This document shows, in pieces, positions 1-11,478 of a stretch of 64,000 bases of DNA. A model generated the notes under the pieces. It saw nothing but the letters and a program-made list of their open reading frames with translations. It was not told where the DNA came from and made no database searches. This stretch comes from Verpa conica (lineage: Eukaryota; Ascomycota; Pezizomycetes; Pezizales; Morchellaceae). Where the stretch lies: the NCBI GenBank assembly GCA_033030425.1, contig JAUFSD010000008.1:1736001-1800000 (forward strand). The letters are read 5' to 3'. Each line of letters begins with the position of its first letter. The stretch's first letter is position 1. The position numbers and the translations under genes are program-made.

Positions 1-1277
1 TTAGTTCTACATCCGATGATAGCATCGTTGAGTTGAATACCGAGCTTTGTTCCACGCCAGATTATAGCGATAGTGGAATTGACCTAAGCGCAATATCCGT
101 GGATCCTGAGTTGAATATAAAAGAGGCTATCGGAGGCGATACCACACTAGTTATAGTTGCGGAAATTTCGTTGGGTCCGAAGGTAGAGGAGCAAGGGGAT
201 AAGGAAAATACTCTTGAGATTTTGGGTACTCCCTTTGTTTGGAGGTAAGTAATATTTTTTATATATTATCTTTGCAACATAAGCAGTATCCGCTAACACA
301 TAAATAGTGATTCCTCAAGGGACCCTCTAGACGAGTCTGTTTCCCAAAAAGCGGTCTCCAGTCCCAAGGAAGGTATCCAAGAGGCTGGGCGTGTTGAATC
401 CGAAGACCGTGCCCGCCAGACACCCAAACTCTCATCTCCAACAAAACAGTCACCCATCAAGAAAGAGGACTCTATCAAGCAGCAATCTCCCGTGAAAATA
501 CAGGCTCCAGTTAGTCAACAGCCTTCCGCCAAACAGCAACTCTCCGCCAAACAGCAGTCTCCAATCAGGCAACAGCCTCCAGTCAAACCCATAGTCAGAG
601 AACAGCTCCCAACCAAACAACAACCCCCGGCTAAGCAACAGCTCCCCGTCAAACAATCGCCCTCCATCAAGCAACAACCCCTCGTCAAAAAACCTGTCAG
701 ACGGCAGCCCGTAATTAAACAAGAGCCTTCCACCAAGCAACAAACCATCAAACAGGAACCCATCAGGAAGCAGCCCCTTGTCAGGCAACAGTCCACTACC
801 AAACAACAACCCCCCATCAAGCAGAAAACCCCAATCAAAAAATCTCCTGGCAAGAAAAAATCCCCCAAAAAGCAACAGCCCTCGACCAAGAAGACCACTA
901 CTAAAAAGGGCCCCGCCACACAGCCCACCAGTGGAAAATCTATCAAGAAACCCTCCACCAAACGACAATCCTTAATCAAAAAACTCCTTGCCAAACAAGA
1001 ATCCTCCATCATACAGCAGCCCCCCATTAAACGAAAGTCTTTCATTAAAAAGCTACCCTCTCCGGAGCAACAATCTTTAACCAAAAAATCCTCTACCGAG
1101 CAAGAATCCCCTAACAAAAAACAATCTTCAAGTTTCTATGTCGATCATCTCGAATTTCCTAAAGAGAAATTCAATGTAAAAATACAATTTCATAATCCGC
1201 AGTACAGAGTATGGCAACAAAAGGAACCTCGGGAGAGGGGGATGGGTTACCAGCCAAATGGTAGAAATATTTCTTAA
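1..1277 (+). CDS. Lys/Gln/Pro-repeat protein, 5' end outside window
   Basis: The frame is open from base 3 to a GTAAGT donor at 245 and resumes after a TAG acceptor at 307, with branch-like GCTAACA at 292-298. Predicted exons are 1-244 and 308-1277; the frame matches across the junction. The N-terminal part is acidic and Ser/Thr-rich. From about base 470 to 1130 the protein is almost entirely a degenerate 6-8 residue repeat built on KQQ(P/S) and KK(P/S), giving a strongly basic, presumably disordered region. A short non-repetitive C-terminus containing YVDHLEFPKEKF follows and ends at TAA. No catalytic domain is recognised. The composition would suit a nucleic-acid- or chromatin-binding tail, but that is inference. 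The true start lies upstream of the window. Confidence 0.6.
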
Positions 1278-2540
1278 TGGGACTTTATTCCATGTTCTCT
1301 TGTGGAGGGTAGCTTTTGAGAGGCTTTATCTTGGCTAGTGTGGGAACCGGGAGTCGACCGCATGGTCTTAATGTAACATATGTGGTGTCAGTGGCGGCAG
1401 CACACTGGGTAGGGTGTATATATTTATTTGTAATATTTTGTTCTAGGCGATTAGGTTCTGGGCGGGAGCTAAGCATTGACATGGTTCAGAGTTTAAAGAG
1501 ACGGTCTATTGGAGAATACTAGGGTCTTTATAGTCTCTTTTTCTGAATAAATAGCTCGAGAAACAACGCGCGTTCTATTAGAGTGAAACATTGGTGAGTA
1601 CGTATAAAGCTACTTCATCCTGAGCCCTGCTATAATTTCCATAGAAGAACTTAGTATTCATCTCTTCTACATGTCCACCTCGAAGAATATAACGATAACC
1701 AGTGTTATAGTATGCTTTCATTATAGGGATATTTGTTATAAGAATATCTAATCTATGAGAATATGATATACCGGTGTCATAGACTGTTAACGGTAGGTGA
1801 GCGTGTGCTACAAGAATATGAAATTTCAACCCCAAGAGTATTATAACGGAGATCTACTGTATAATGTTCCGTGCACTATTAGTAATATTAAACGCTAATA
1901 GTGAGAAATAGCTTTACCCATAGAGTATGTGGTAAATGTGTCAAAGAGTAATTTACTGGCGGCGAAAAGATTTCTTACGACTAATGGTAGAGCACCGAAG
2001 TTTAGTAGTCTAGTAGTATAGTTGGCCGACCTCGGTACTGTATGACAATTCCCGATTAAATATATGAACTTAACCTATTTAGATAAAGACGTATTTAATC
2101 TTATCGTGTATTATAATCTACTAATAGGAACTGGGGTAGCATTTTGTCTGTGAAGGTTGGCAAGGTGTTGACTAAGTAGCACTGATCCTGGTGAGTTAGG
2201 TTATGATGGTAATTTATACGGATTCTAGGTTCTCTCTATTAATTATTTAATGTAGAATCTATTGGTAGCTGCAGAAATTATCTCTCCTTTTCTACCTATG
2301 ACAGACTTTAGGTTCTTCTATATAAACGCCGTTCCATAAATAAATGCCTAACATTTTACCACCATGACATCCTCCACCCTTCATCAACAATAGCCTAAAG
2401 GAGTACTACTTCCAGGGACACTAAAAATGATAAAAAATAAAAAAGAGATTCACAGCTCGAATGAGTGACATAGATGAGTACAATAAATATTCAACCCCTC
2501 CTTCTCTAACCTAAACCTGTGCCCTCATAGCATCTCTTAT
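1278..2540. other. AT-rich intergenic DNA
   Basis: I see no convincing gene in this stretch. The short open frames here are weak and lack splice signals or plausible starts. There is only a small 9-bp inverted repeat (CACTATTAG/CTAATAGTG) near 1874-1905. The sequence is AT-rich and low in coding character. Confidence 0.5.
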
Positions 2541-2906
2541 TCATGAAACAGAACAAGGGTTGCTACTAGTAGAACATTTTTCATTGTATCCATAAATACA
2601 GCATTCACCACCAGGACCACACTTGAAAGCCATGTCTTTGCAAGAGGCGCCGTCTATGACCGAACCACAATCAAGGATCTTAGTATGACATGATCCACAC
2701 TGCGGGCCTGCATGGGGTGCTGTACTACTGCATTTGCAGCCATTACTCATGCATTCACGCTTTTCGAGCTCTGCCGGAACGAGTGTGGCATCGCGACGTT
2801 CGACGTTACGAGAGAATTTCTCTGGTTGTGGCATCGCCAAGGCGGTACTAACTGTGAGGGCCAACACAAAGGCGGCGATGAATAAGAGGTTTTTGAAGTA
2901 GTGCAT
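2541..2906 (-). CDS. Small secreted 12-cysteine protein (family member 1)
   Basis: Single-exon 121-aa protein starting at ATG 2906-2904. Residues 1-24 form a signal peptide: a basic start, a hydrophobic core and an A-L-A cleavage motif. A pro-region of about 25 residues ends in LEKRE, a dibasic Kex2-type site immediately before the first cysteine. The mature part has 12 cysteines in the order C-x4-C-x-C-x10-C-x2-C-x6-C-x8-C-x6-C-x5-CC-x7-C-x6-C, implying six disulfides. The same framework recurs in the proteins at 5695-6030 and 27293-27664, also on the minus strand. The three genes also share a similar leader just upstream of the ATG. Small size, secretion, a Kex2 site and dense disulfides fit an effector- or symbiosis-type secreted protein; no characterised family was recognised. 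Confidence 0.8.
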   Translation of the reverse strand: MHYFKNLLFIAAFVLALTVSTALAMPQPEKFSRNVERRDATLVPAELEKRECMSNGCKCSSTAPHAGPQCGSCHTKILDCGSVIDGASCKDMAFKCGPGGECCIYGYNEKCSTSSNPCSVS

Positions 2907-4028
2907 GGCTGTAGTTTCTAATTTTGAAAAAAAAAAGATTCTTGGTTAAAAGAAGGTCAAGAATGTAGGAATGGAAACGACCGGCGTTCAGTACCACGAT
3001 ATGAGTAGTGGTGAAGGACTTTGTGGTTTGGTAAGGGGTGGTGGGATAGAGACGAATAGTAAAGGGTTTTCGGGGGGGCACTTATGGTTTTTCTAGACGG
3101 GGATCTGGGTGCATCCCATAACCCGGTGGGTGGTGCCCCCCTCAGTGTGGCGGTGGCTTTAAACGCAAGAAACCTCAGGCTGGCCAATAAAAGATCTCAA
3201 GATTTGGGGGACAGCTCCACCGGACTATGAGATAGTCTAGCGAATATAGAGTACTCGGGGTTCGGATAGTTCATTGGCTTTAGGGATACTTGGTAGTAGT
3301 GACTGGACAGCTCAGCCGTAGCGCGCGGTAAAGTATTGTGGCGTTACATGTAGAGTACTTACATAAACCCAATCAACTACCCCACCACAACGCCTTCGTG
3401 GTTTTGCTTTAAGCACATAGGCCTACTTGTGATACTCAAACAGCTGAGCTCCTGTGGTGTCTATATTTAGAGAGTTTTTGCTGTGGATCTAAGCTGGCAT
3501 GTATTCGAACCTACATGCACCCCAGATGTGCAGAACAGGTGCGTGCTGGGCGCTTGCTGTTGTGGTGGATTTTACAGCTCATGTGTCCGAAGCAGTAAAC
3601 CCTAAGCGTGGTGTCGCGGTAACCAAAAAGTATATTACTTATGCTAATCTCTGAACTAGAATACTTCTATTTAATCGTACATACAGAGAAGAGAGGTAAA
3701 GGGAGAGTATGAGAGTAGCCCTAACCCTTAGCGTATTCCAACATTAATTGGTCATGTGACCTGGCAAGCTGATCTGTTTTTTATCTTCATGGTAACCCAA
3801 TGCTTTATGATTGAGTTTAAAGAAACTATGTTCAATTTCTTATATACCGATTTGCTAAGCCTGGATATATACTATTATTGTATGGATTGTAGTAAGCCGT
3901 CGGTGCACACGACGTCCAAAATTACCTTCTCTAGTAAAGCGGCAAGGGAAGAGAGAGGGGGAGTTTGGATCACCTTACCTGAGAAGGTACCTACAACGTC
4001 TTGTGTGACCACAGCTTATTATTAAATA
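2907..4028. other. Intergenic DNA, no gene seen
   Basis: This is the upstream region of the secreted-protein gene. I see no second gene. A telomere-like CCTAACCC motif occurs near 3720. The open frame at 3756-4025 has no ATG at its ORF start, no splice partners and an unconvincing composition. Confidence 0.4.
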
Positions 4029-4183
4029 GTTTCTGGTACTCTAGAATTATTGTGGAAATGTGGCATGCAACACAAATGACCTTGATTGGCCTCCTTGGTT
4101 CTCGGCGAAGATTCCAGCATCAGCATTGGCTGCAAAACCCCTGCTCATAACCCATGTTTCCGCAATAATTTTACCAGAAACTG
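4029..4183. repeat. MITE-like inverted-repeat element, TA-flanked
   Basis: The left end GTTTCTGGTA...AATTATTGTGGAAA (from 4029) is mirrored by TTTCCGCAATAATTTTACCAG...AAAC (to 4183). Both ends abut TA. The terminal repeats are about 35 bp and imperfect, around an interior of about 90 bp without an open frame. The end sequence resembles that of the small nested element at 39919-40035 (CAGTCTCCGG, and TTGCG-type motif inside), so the two probably belong to one non-autonomous family with a TA target site, as in Tc1/mariner. Family assignment is inference. Confidence 0.55.
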
Positions 4184-4186
4184 TAT

Positions 4187-4372
4187 AGTACTTTCGAGAC
4201 TCGAGAAATTCGCTATGCGGGCGCTGCCGACACTTCCAATGGAGCTTATGAACTATCTTATCCTAAGGATTATCATCTTCAGCTAACTGTGGTAGGTTTA
4301 GGGAGGGCCCTTTTAATAGTAGGTGGCGGCGACGCCCGCATAGCAAATCCCCCGAGTTTCGACGGTACTTTA
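4187..4372. repeat. Second inverted-repeat element adjoining the first
   Basis: The left arm runs from GTAC at about 4188 through GCTATGCGGGCG at about 4213-4224. The right arm is its imperfect inverse, from GCCCGCATAGC at about 4334 to the GTAC-TTTATA end at about 4372. The arms are about 40 bp and roughly 75-80% complementary by eye. TATA-like sequence flanks both ends. It directly follows the preceding MITE, so the two insertions are adjacent or one sits in the flank of the other. No coding capacity. Confidence 0.45.
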
Positions 4373-5694
4373 TACGACAATCGTGGTCCACCTCTATTCG
4401 CCGTTCTCAAGGCACTTAACATATTATATTAGGTAAATAACAGTTAGCAGATCCAGGGGGTATCCGGCAACGATCTGCACCCTCGGGGCGCGTACAGCTT
4501 TCCTCGTATTCAGGTTCTATTCGATCAGCGTTGCCTGTCTGTCTAATAAACCTACAGTCTCCGACAAGAAAGATCGAGAAACTAGGGTCAGTGAGTAGGT
4601 CTCTACAGCCAGTAGAATTGCTAGAATCTTTGCCACAAGACCGAAAGACCAATAAAAATCCTAGGTTCGAATCCTATGTTTCTTGATTATTGTTGCCGGA
4701 AGCTGTACCACCCAGGCTCTAGGATGTAATAGTCATACGCAGCTGAACTCGTATTAGTATGATGGAGCTTCCCGAGTCAATTAAAAATCAGGTATACTAG
4801 TTAAAGCAACTATTGGCTCTCTTTAAATTCTCTCATTAGCAACTACATCAGAGTTCCCATAATGCGTTACAGGGCCGTCACGTATTACCGACTCTTAATT
4901 CGTAAATTAAGTGCTAGTAAATAGCTAATTACGTCACGATATAAACTTCCTGACCCGTGCGAGGGATGTTGCCTATCAGGGGGACGCCCTATCAACGGGC
5001 GACCCTGTTGAAGGGATGTCCCCTGCATGGGCCGTCCTATTATACTGACGTCCCTTGTATGACATGCAAATATTTCTAACCACCAAATACACCCAGAACA
5101 CATGGCATAAAAGCGCAAAAAAGAAAAAGAAAGGTTAAAGCAGGTTTATATTTTCTGGCTATCATCCCCTTTTTTTCCCGAAATGTACCTATATTAATTG
5201 AGCTATAATTTATTGAGTTACTGTATGGGGGATATGAGTGCACCTCAAACGAGTAGGATGCCTACCAGACTGGCCTACTGGGGGAATGTCCTCTTGATAG
5301 ATACGTCACTCCAACTAGTCAGAACATATATCTTACTAGCAAAGGAAGCCCTATATAGTCATCTTAACTACCCTCAAGATCTCCTTATTTAGTCGTAAGT
5401 GCTTTTTTATAGGAATGGGCCCTTGATACAACACTAGGCATCTGTCTCGTAATTTGCACAACTTTTTTAAATTCATTTGGTAATGACAGGTAAAAGTTTC
5501 AAAGAAATGCCCACCATAAAAGGCTCACTACCGCTAAATCTTCTAACCTCCAACAATCAAAGAGAGAATGAATAGCGAGATCGGTAGCTACAAGGAGTGA
5601 CCATAAGGAAAATAACAAGGCACCCAGCATACTTCGGCTTCCACCACATAACTCTCAATCCCCCACCCCTAAAATCTGATTTTGTTCAAATATT
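4373..5694. other. Intergenic DNA between two secreted-protein genes
   Basis: I see no convincing gene. A GGTTCGAATCC string at about 4663-4673 looks like a tRNA B box, but no cloverleaf can be drawn around it. The GC-richer patch at about 4955-5060 contains short repeated GGGA(C/T)G(T/C)CCC-like units and may be a repeat remnant. Confidence 0.35.
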
Positions 5695-6030
5695 TTACGG
5701 GCCACAAGGTAAATTGCTTTCAACACAGCTAGTACGGCGCCCATAGCTACAACATCCGCCGCTAGGATTGCACTCGAAAACATCGTCAAGACAAGAGCCT
5801 CCACCGCAGCTGATGACCTCGATACATGACCCGCAGTACTGGCCCTGTCGGGTGTTTCGTTGACAAGTACAGCTTCCGGTGCACTGACGCTTGTCGAGGT
5901 CCACTGGGATGGGTGCGGCATCACGGGGTTTGACAGTGAGGCCCTCAGGCTCTGGTAGCGCCGAAACGTAGCCGATGGCAAGAACCAATGCCAAGGTGGC
6001 AATAAATAGAAGGCTTTTGAAGAAGCGCAT
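5695..6030 (-). CDS. Small secreted 12-cysteine protein (family member 2)
   Basis: Single-exon 111-aa protein, ATG at 6030-6028. It has a 24-residue signal peptide ending YVSA, then a short pro-region ending VDLDKRQ, a Kex2-type KR immediately before the first cysteine. Twelve cysteines follow the same framework as the neighbour at 2541-2906, with the loop between cysteines 6 and 7 shortened to four residues (C-GGGS-C). The motif GGCCSYG near the C-terminus is shared with the third copy. It lies about 2.8 kb upstream of member 1 on the same strand, so the pair looks like an old tandem duplication separated by MITE insertions. A TATAAATT motif lies near 6236 on the template side, about 200 bp upstream. 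Function is unknown; an effector-like role is inference. Confidence 0.8.
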   Translation of the reverse strand: MRFFKSLLFIATLALVLAIGYVSALPEPEGLTVKPRDAAPIPVDLDKRQCTGSCTCQRNTRQGQYCGSCIEVISCGGGSCLDDVFECNPSGGCCSYGRRTSCVESNLPCGP

Positions 6031-8441
6031 GGCTATAGCTGCTAATGTGAAGAGGATACTCTAGGAGAGAGGTCAGGAAGAGTAGAAAGAGTTAGGATGG
6101 ATGGCACCTGGCTTACAGGATGGTAATAGGAGTGATGAGGAAAAGTTCGTAATTTGATGTAAAGGCGGGAGTGGGAATTGTAGAGTGAGAATAATTGAGC
6201 TCTGGAGGGCGATTATGGGCGGGTTGAAGGGATAATTTATAGTTTTCTTTTAGGGCCATGGGGTTTGTATGTACTTGTAATTGTCAAGCGTTTCCGGAAT
6301 ATGGTAATGGGGAGAGCGACATACCTATCTCACAAGCTCACATTGTGAGCTTGTGTGATTTTATTATTGGTTAAAGCTAACTTCAGCCCTCGATTCCTTA
6401 AACCTATCGCTGCTTCAAACCTTGTGCATTTGGTGGATCTCAGTGAGCGACATGGCGTTCCCAGTCACCCTGTTCCGGAAACGCTTGAAAACTACAACTA
6501 TAGTAGCTGGCCTTTGCATAATGAGGTCAGCCCAGATGTAAAATATTCCTCCTGCATATTTGCCTTGCTCGTATAACATCTTGGCTGCAACTATCGTGAG
6601 ATCATAGTTGTGCTAACCAATGTGTGCTGAGGGTCAAGGGTAAGTACCGATAGCTAAATAGATAGTCCACTGAGAAAGACTTGTACCTGGACTAATGATG
6701 TCAGCTGGCTACCCACTAAGCTGATACTATGAGATGCACCCCACTAAGGCATAGTCATATCCTCAGATACTATCATTTTAACTCTACTTACTAGATATCG
6801 TACTTCCGGTACTTTGGGTAGGTTAAAATTATTATTAGAGCAGAATTTAAGAAAGACGTAGCACTGTAATTATCTTTTAATATATCTTAGATTCTTAGTA
6901 TTTTACTAGGGGCGCGTGGGGGAGCCATGCAGCGTAAAATTTGTAATTTCTAAGGGGTTTTTGTCGCAGTGACTTTATACGATACACAAATAGATTAGCA
7001 AAAGCAACTCCCCTGGAGGATAGGTGTACTAGTTGATACAGGACTGGAGTAGTCTCACCCCTATTGGTAGATCTCTTGAAGTTTCTAAATATTTCTGACC
7101 GCACATAAAAGTTTCCGGGGGTACCAGGAGAGGGGTAAAGCCTGCCTCTCCGAGCATATTTCTTTTCTCCTGTTTCCTAATCAGGTTAATTTATGATTTC
7201 CTTAAAATAGCAAAGTATAAAGGACTACCAGACATTTGTTAACCGATTAGCGCACTTTTTTCACTACCATGTAGTCATCTATGATTACCGGATGAGTATT
7301 TTCTTTTAACAGCTAGCTGTGGAATTGAAGGAAATAGAAACCCGTAGGGCGGGGGATATCTCGCTGCTTTAGAATATACTATGATTATAAGTCTGTTCGT
7401 CGGCAGGAGCGACCCACCGGGTGATAATAAATAGTTCGAGATCGTTGTTATATCTTTGTCCTGTATATTTTGAGGCTAGTTTACTGTGCACATACAGAGT
7501 ACTACAACAAAGTTTGATAAAAGAGGGTATAGGAATAGGGTCCTATAACTAATAATACTGTTAGAATACAGTCCTCGTCTTTTGCTTGAGAGTTTAATAG
7601 TAGTCCCTAATCTCAAGGCTCGGGATTTTCTCACTAGGTAGATCTTTGATCTCTTCTAGGCATAGCTTTTCTAGGCATAGGCTTAATAAGAAATTCTCTT
7701 CATGCTACTATGACGCACACTATACCTATTTAGGTAGTACTTTTGAGTAAACCGAACCATATTCCATGACTCGCAAGACTGTTTTAGCTAGTTGATGCGA
7801 TAAGTCAAAAATTTAGTTAGATTATTATCATTGATATTGCTAACATGGATATATATAGTTCACCTGCTTGGCGTAGAGCTTCCGGTATTTTAATGGGGTT
7901 GCGGAACAAAGTTAGTGGATAGGGCTCTACTATAGACAGTTTTTATTAGAGCCTTCACAAAGAATATAAATAATTAATACAAAATATCTAGGGATTGCTA
8001 ATTCTGGGTCTCAATTGCATACTGGGTCATGCGGGGGTGCGTATATGGTGATGTTCTATAGCCTAATAGGGATGTTAGGGCAACCGTCAAGTAAACTACT
8101 AGTGGGTTTTTAGGGTTAAATTAAAATTGACAAATAGATACCCTGTATTTAGAAGTGTAACTGATGGTTGCCTTAAATCTTTCAATGAGATTGTCATCGC
8201 TACAAAATTTGAGCTACCTTCCAATTGGAGGTAAGGGAATTCGAGCGGGGGTAATGCTCCTAGTCTACTACCGCATACTCAGTCCTCTCCATTTTTGGCG
8301 CTACTGCTACTCCGCCTGGCTAGATACTCTCTACTGCTTCACCCTCCTTACAGATATCCCTTATTCTATAGCGCTTCCATTTCTCAGAAGCTGATTCTTG
8401 GGCGAGGTCCCTAATCCAGGGGAAAAAAGGAAGGAAAGACA
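6031..8441. other. AT-rich intergenic DNA
   Basis: About 2.4 kb without a supported gene. The scattered short frames do not join across splice sites. Strings such as CTTCCGGTA near 6803 and 7889 resemble the ends of the TA-flanked MITE family and may be eroded copies. A TTCTAGGCATAG doublet lies at about 7656-7680. Confidence 0.4.
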
Positions 8442-9905
8442 ATGGACAGAAGCCAAACCTACCCCTCTGATGTCGACCACTTCAGGAGGTGGTTCCCTAG
8501 ATATCTCGAAAATACAACCTACACTATCCGCGAGTCACTCTCCAATAGTGCAAGCTGTTGGACTACTGCCCAGTTGGAAGCACTGCGTGTCCTCCACAAG
8601 GTCGGGGCTGTAAACCCCGTTCTCGAGAAATACCGCCAAAAAACTCTCCCCCCTAAGCTACAGTGTGATCTAGCAGATTTTCAAGATGGATCCTTCAGAG
8701 GTCCAAGGCATAAGCTCGTCTTACGTAATAGAATGTATCATTTTTATGATGCGTTAGCGACGGTGTTAGAAAGGCCTGCAGTGGTTTCCGGAAGCCTTGA
8801 GTCTGTAAAAACTAGGGCTGACCGCAAACAGGCCAACAGCCATCCTGAGTTCGTCTCCGGCGAAGGACTGGGGCTATCTCCGCCGCCTGATGATCACCAA
8901 AACAATAGACTGGATGGATATAGCTCGGATTCTGATTCCTACCGCGAAAGTCAGGAGTCAATGGACTCTTCAGCGGTTCAAGACCGTTATAAGGACGAGA
9001 AGGCAACTGCCGCTATGGCAAACGCATTTCTATCTGACGTACTCTCCTTATGGCGCGCTGAGAAAGAACCCGAAAGCCCAAGCCCTGAGGACCCCTACCT
9101 ATTAGAGTTCACACCAGTCTCTGCACGGTTCGAGGTCTCCGCCGTTCATTTCAAATTTGTGGCTGAGGACGACGGTGGGCTCGTGCTCCGCCGCATGGAT
9201 AAGTCGTCGAAGTGGAGTCAAGAAGGGCCACGCTATTGCTCCATCGAATGTAAAGCACGTCTTCTTGGCGAAGGTCTAGACATGGGAATGCATGTAACGA
9301 ACGTAATTGCACAACACGCAGGGGAAATGGTTGCGCAGGCGCATGACCTACTGCTTGATGCTGGGGTTGAGTTTCATAAGAAACATTGGGATCAGGATAC
9401 CGTAGAGAGGATGGATTGTACTGGGATTCTATTATGCTTTACACAGTGTATGTGTATGGTCAAGACAGCGACTTTCAGCCCGAAATATCTCCGCAAGCTT
9501 TTTCATCAGGCCTCAGCAGAAAGTTCTGACGCACGCTCACCAGCCTCCTATGACCCCTTTTCGCCGCCGTTTATAGATGATGACAGTTTATTGGATGAAG
9601 GGAGTGTGAAAAATATGGAGGAAGAGGAAGGAGGAGAGGTCATGGAGAGGGAGGAAGACAAGGAAGACAAGGAGGACGAAGAGGAAGAAGAAGAAGAGGA
9701 GGAAGATGAAGAGGAGACGGAAGATGAGGAAGATGGGGAGGAAGACGAGGAAGACGAGGATGACTTCCTAGAAATTCTTTCCGGGAAACCTCACGACCTT
9801 TCCTCGCCTGGAGGTCGGGTTGAGGCGTGTCGCGAGATTCTAAGCGTGGTGGAGTATCTCCGGCAGAGAGTTATAAAAATCAAGGATATTCAAAGGGGAG
9901 GGTGA
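8442..9905 (+). CDS. Hypothetical protein with PD-(D/E)XK nuclease-like core and acidic tail
   Basis: Uninterrupted 487-aa frame from ATG 8442. Residues 1-130 are unassigned, and about 130-190 are polar and Ser-rich. The region 220-350 has a beta-strand with FEVSAVHFKF, an acidic turn (EDD), then YCSIECKARL, followed by a Gln-rich helix (NVIAQHAGEMVAQA). The E-x-K triplet after a strand with a downstream Q-containing helix is the layout of the PD-(D/E)XK nuclease-like domains that many fungal hypothetical proteins carry. Residues about 390-440 are nearly pure Glu/Asp, encoded by GAR/GAY runs at 9609-9765. It ends at TGA 9903-9905. A same-strand gene starts 350 bp downstream. The nuclease assignment rests on the motif alone and is uncertain; it may be an inactive member. 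Confidence 0.6.
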   Translation: MDRSQTYPSDVDHFRRWFPRYLENTTYTIRESLSNSASCWTTAQLEALRVLHKVGAVNPVLEKYRQKTLPPKLQCDLADFQDGSFRGPRHKLVLRNRMYHFYDALATVLERPAVVSGSLESVKTRADRKQANSHPEFVSGEGLGLSPPPDDHQNNRLDGYSSDSDSYRESQESMDSSAVQDRYKDEKATAAMANAFLSDVLSLWRAEKEPESPSPEDPYLLEFTPVSARFEVSAVHFKFVAEDDGGLVLRRMDKSSKWSQEGPRYCSIECKARLLGEGLDMGMHVTNVIAQHAGEMVAQAHDLLLDAGVEFHKKHWDQDTVERMDCTGILLCFTQCMCMVKTATFSPKYLRKLFHQASAESSDARSPASYDPFSPPFIDDDSLLDEGSVKNMEEEEGGEVMEREEDKEDKEDEEEEEEEEEDEEETEDEEDGEEDEEDEDDFLEILSGKPHDLSSPGGRVEACREILSVVEYLRQRVIKIKDIQRGG

Positions 9906-10254
9906 GGAATAAGTAGTTATAGACATGTAAGTGGCATAAGAGAAGGGGTATTGTAAATATATATCTCCGTATAGAGATACGGGTGTCTTCTGCAAGAGAA
10001 TTAGGCTAGTGCTATTTGAGATATAGGTGATTATATTGTACAGAGCCTATCATGATCTCCTGGTAGCATAGTGCCGGTGGTAATTTCTATATACCTAGTG
10101 TAAGTAAAGCCTCAGCGGGTCAAGTGCATAAGTGCACAGCCACACAATTATACAGCCACACAGCCACATTTAATATACACGCCACGTGGGTAGGGGTTAG
10201 CAACATGATCTCTCTGACGTCCTCTACAGCTTCCTCCCTCAGGTCTATCTGGAG

Positions 10255-11478
10255 ATGCCTTTATCACTATCAACTGAAGGAGGGTCCCCCTCTACATCTT
10301 TCTTATCTTCCTCATGCCCATCCTGCTCTTCCTCTAACAATGCTCCCCCTTGTCTCAACCACGTTCTATACCATAAGACCACACGAGTGCCCATCTATCT
10401 CAACCCGTCCTGCTGGTCCTTCACCCATATTGATATCTTACGCGTCGTTCTTAGGTCGCCCTCGCCACTACCCTCATCTTCAGAATCTTCAAAAGTTTTT
10501 GATAAACCGGGCTCTATCCCCCATCTAACTCTACAGCGTGTACTCGACCCTCCTGAACTTCTCCCACCTTTCTGTTACATACCCGACCTTCTCACCTCTA
10601 CTATTAATTCCTTCCAGTCTACTTTTCGACCCTTTTTTCGGATTTTCCAGTAAGTATCAAACCCATTGGCACTTCTAAAACCCTTAATTGGTAGTTTCTT
10701 AACTGTATTAGTGACCCTCATCAGCTAGGTTTCGGTTTCGGTCTAGTTACCACGAACCTCACTCCTCTCCTCTACGTTGAGCATACGGATCGCCTTCTGG
10801 TCTCTGTTCCGTTCCTGGCGTATAATGATCCTGACCACCGCCTCTCCCAGCGGAAGTTGAATCCGCGGTCTCGGCGACCTAAGGGGCTTGTGGACTGGAG
10901 TTATAATGCTGCTATAGGCGAGGAAGTAGGAGCTGGCTGTGTAGACCCGTTTGATGTTTCTATATTACTCGCCATGGCACAAATGCAGGCGACGGTACTT
11001 ACTGGGGAGAAGGTATACAAAGTACGTGCTTCCCTAATTGTAACCTAGGGTACCCTAACTCTCCCTGCCTCACTCCTCACTGACAGTTAGGGCCGTATAG
11101 ACATACCTGCTCCACCCAAACACTGAAGGAACGCAAGTCCGCCTCCTTACTGCTGAAATATCCGCTCATTATCTGGAATGTCTTCGTAATCTTTCACTGC
11201 CCCTGAGTGATCAGCTCGTCATCTATCCTTCTATCGTGGCCATCTCTGAGACTGGGCAAGAGTTTTTAGATCTTGTGCGTGATATTCTACAGGGTGCCCC
11301 GGCTCTACCAGGTATAAAGAAAGGAACTAAAAGAGTGAAGAAAGTTAAGGTCAAAAAAGGAGCAGGAGAAAATACGACCTCCTCTAAGAAGCGGCGGGAG
11401 GAAAAGGGAGGAGGGGAAAAACCCCACCCTCCAAAGAAAAAAGTTGTAAGAGCTAAAAAGCCAGGAACCGGTGACTGA
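10255..11478 (+). CDS. Hypothetical fungal protein with basic C-terminal tail, three exons
   Basis: Predicted exons 10255-10649, 10712-11021 and 11101-11478 give 360 aa with all phases consistent. Intron 1 runs from GTAAGT to TTAG, with TTAACTG as a likely branch point; intron 2 runs from GTACGT to GTATAG. Residues 1-60 are Ser/Pro-rich. The middle contains LVDWSYNAAIGEEVGAG followed by DPFDVSILLAMAQMQA, then a beta-rich stretch with TYLLHPNTEG and LLTAEISAHYLECL. This order resembles an uncharacterised domain I associate with ascomycete hypothetical proteins, but I cannot name a family. The last 60 residues are Lys-rich (KKGTKRVKKVKVKK and similar), a possible nuclear-localisation or nucleic-acid-binding tail. 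It lies on the same strand as, and 350 bp from, the acidic-tailed nuclease-like gene. Confidence 0.6.

Noticed and set aside
450..1117. Long minus-strand open frames opposite the Lys/Gln/Pro repeat
   Set aside because: Shadows of the repetitive plus-strand coding sequence; Gly/Leu- or Cys-rich low complexity with no gene signals.
4600..4680. tRNA gene suggested by GGTTCGAATCC
   Set aside because: No acceptor, D or anticodon stems can be paired around the T-loop-like string.
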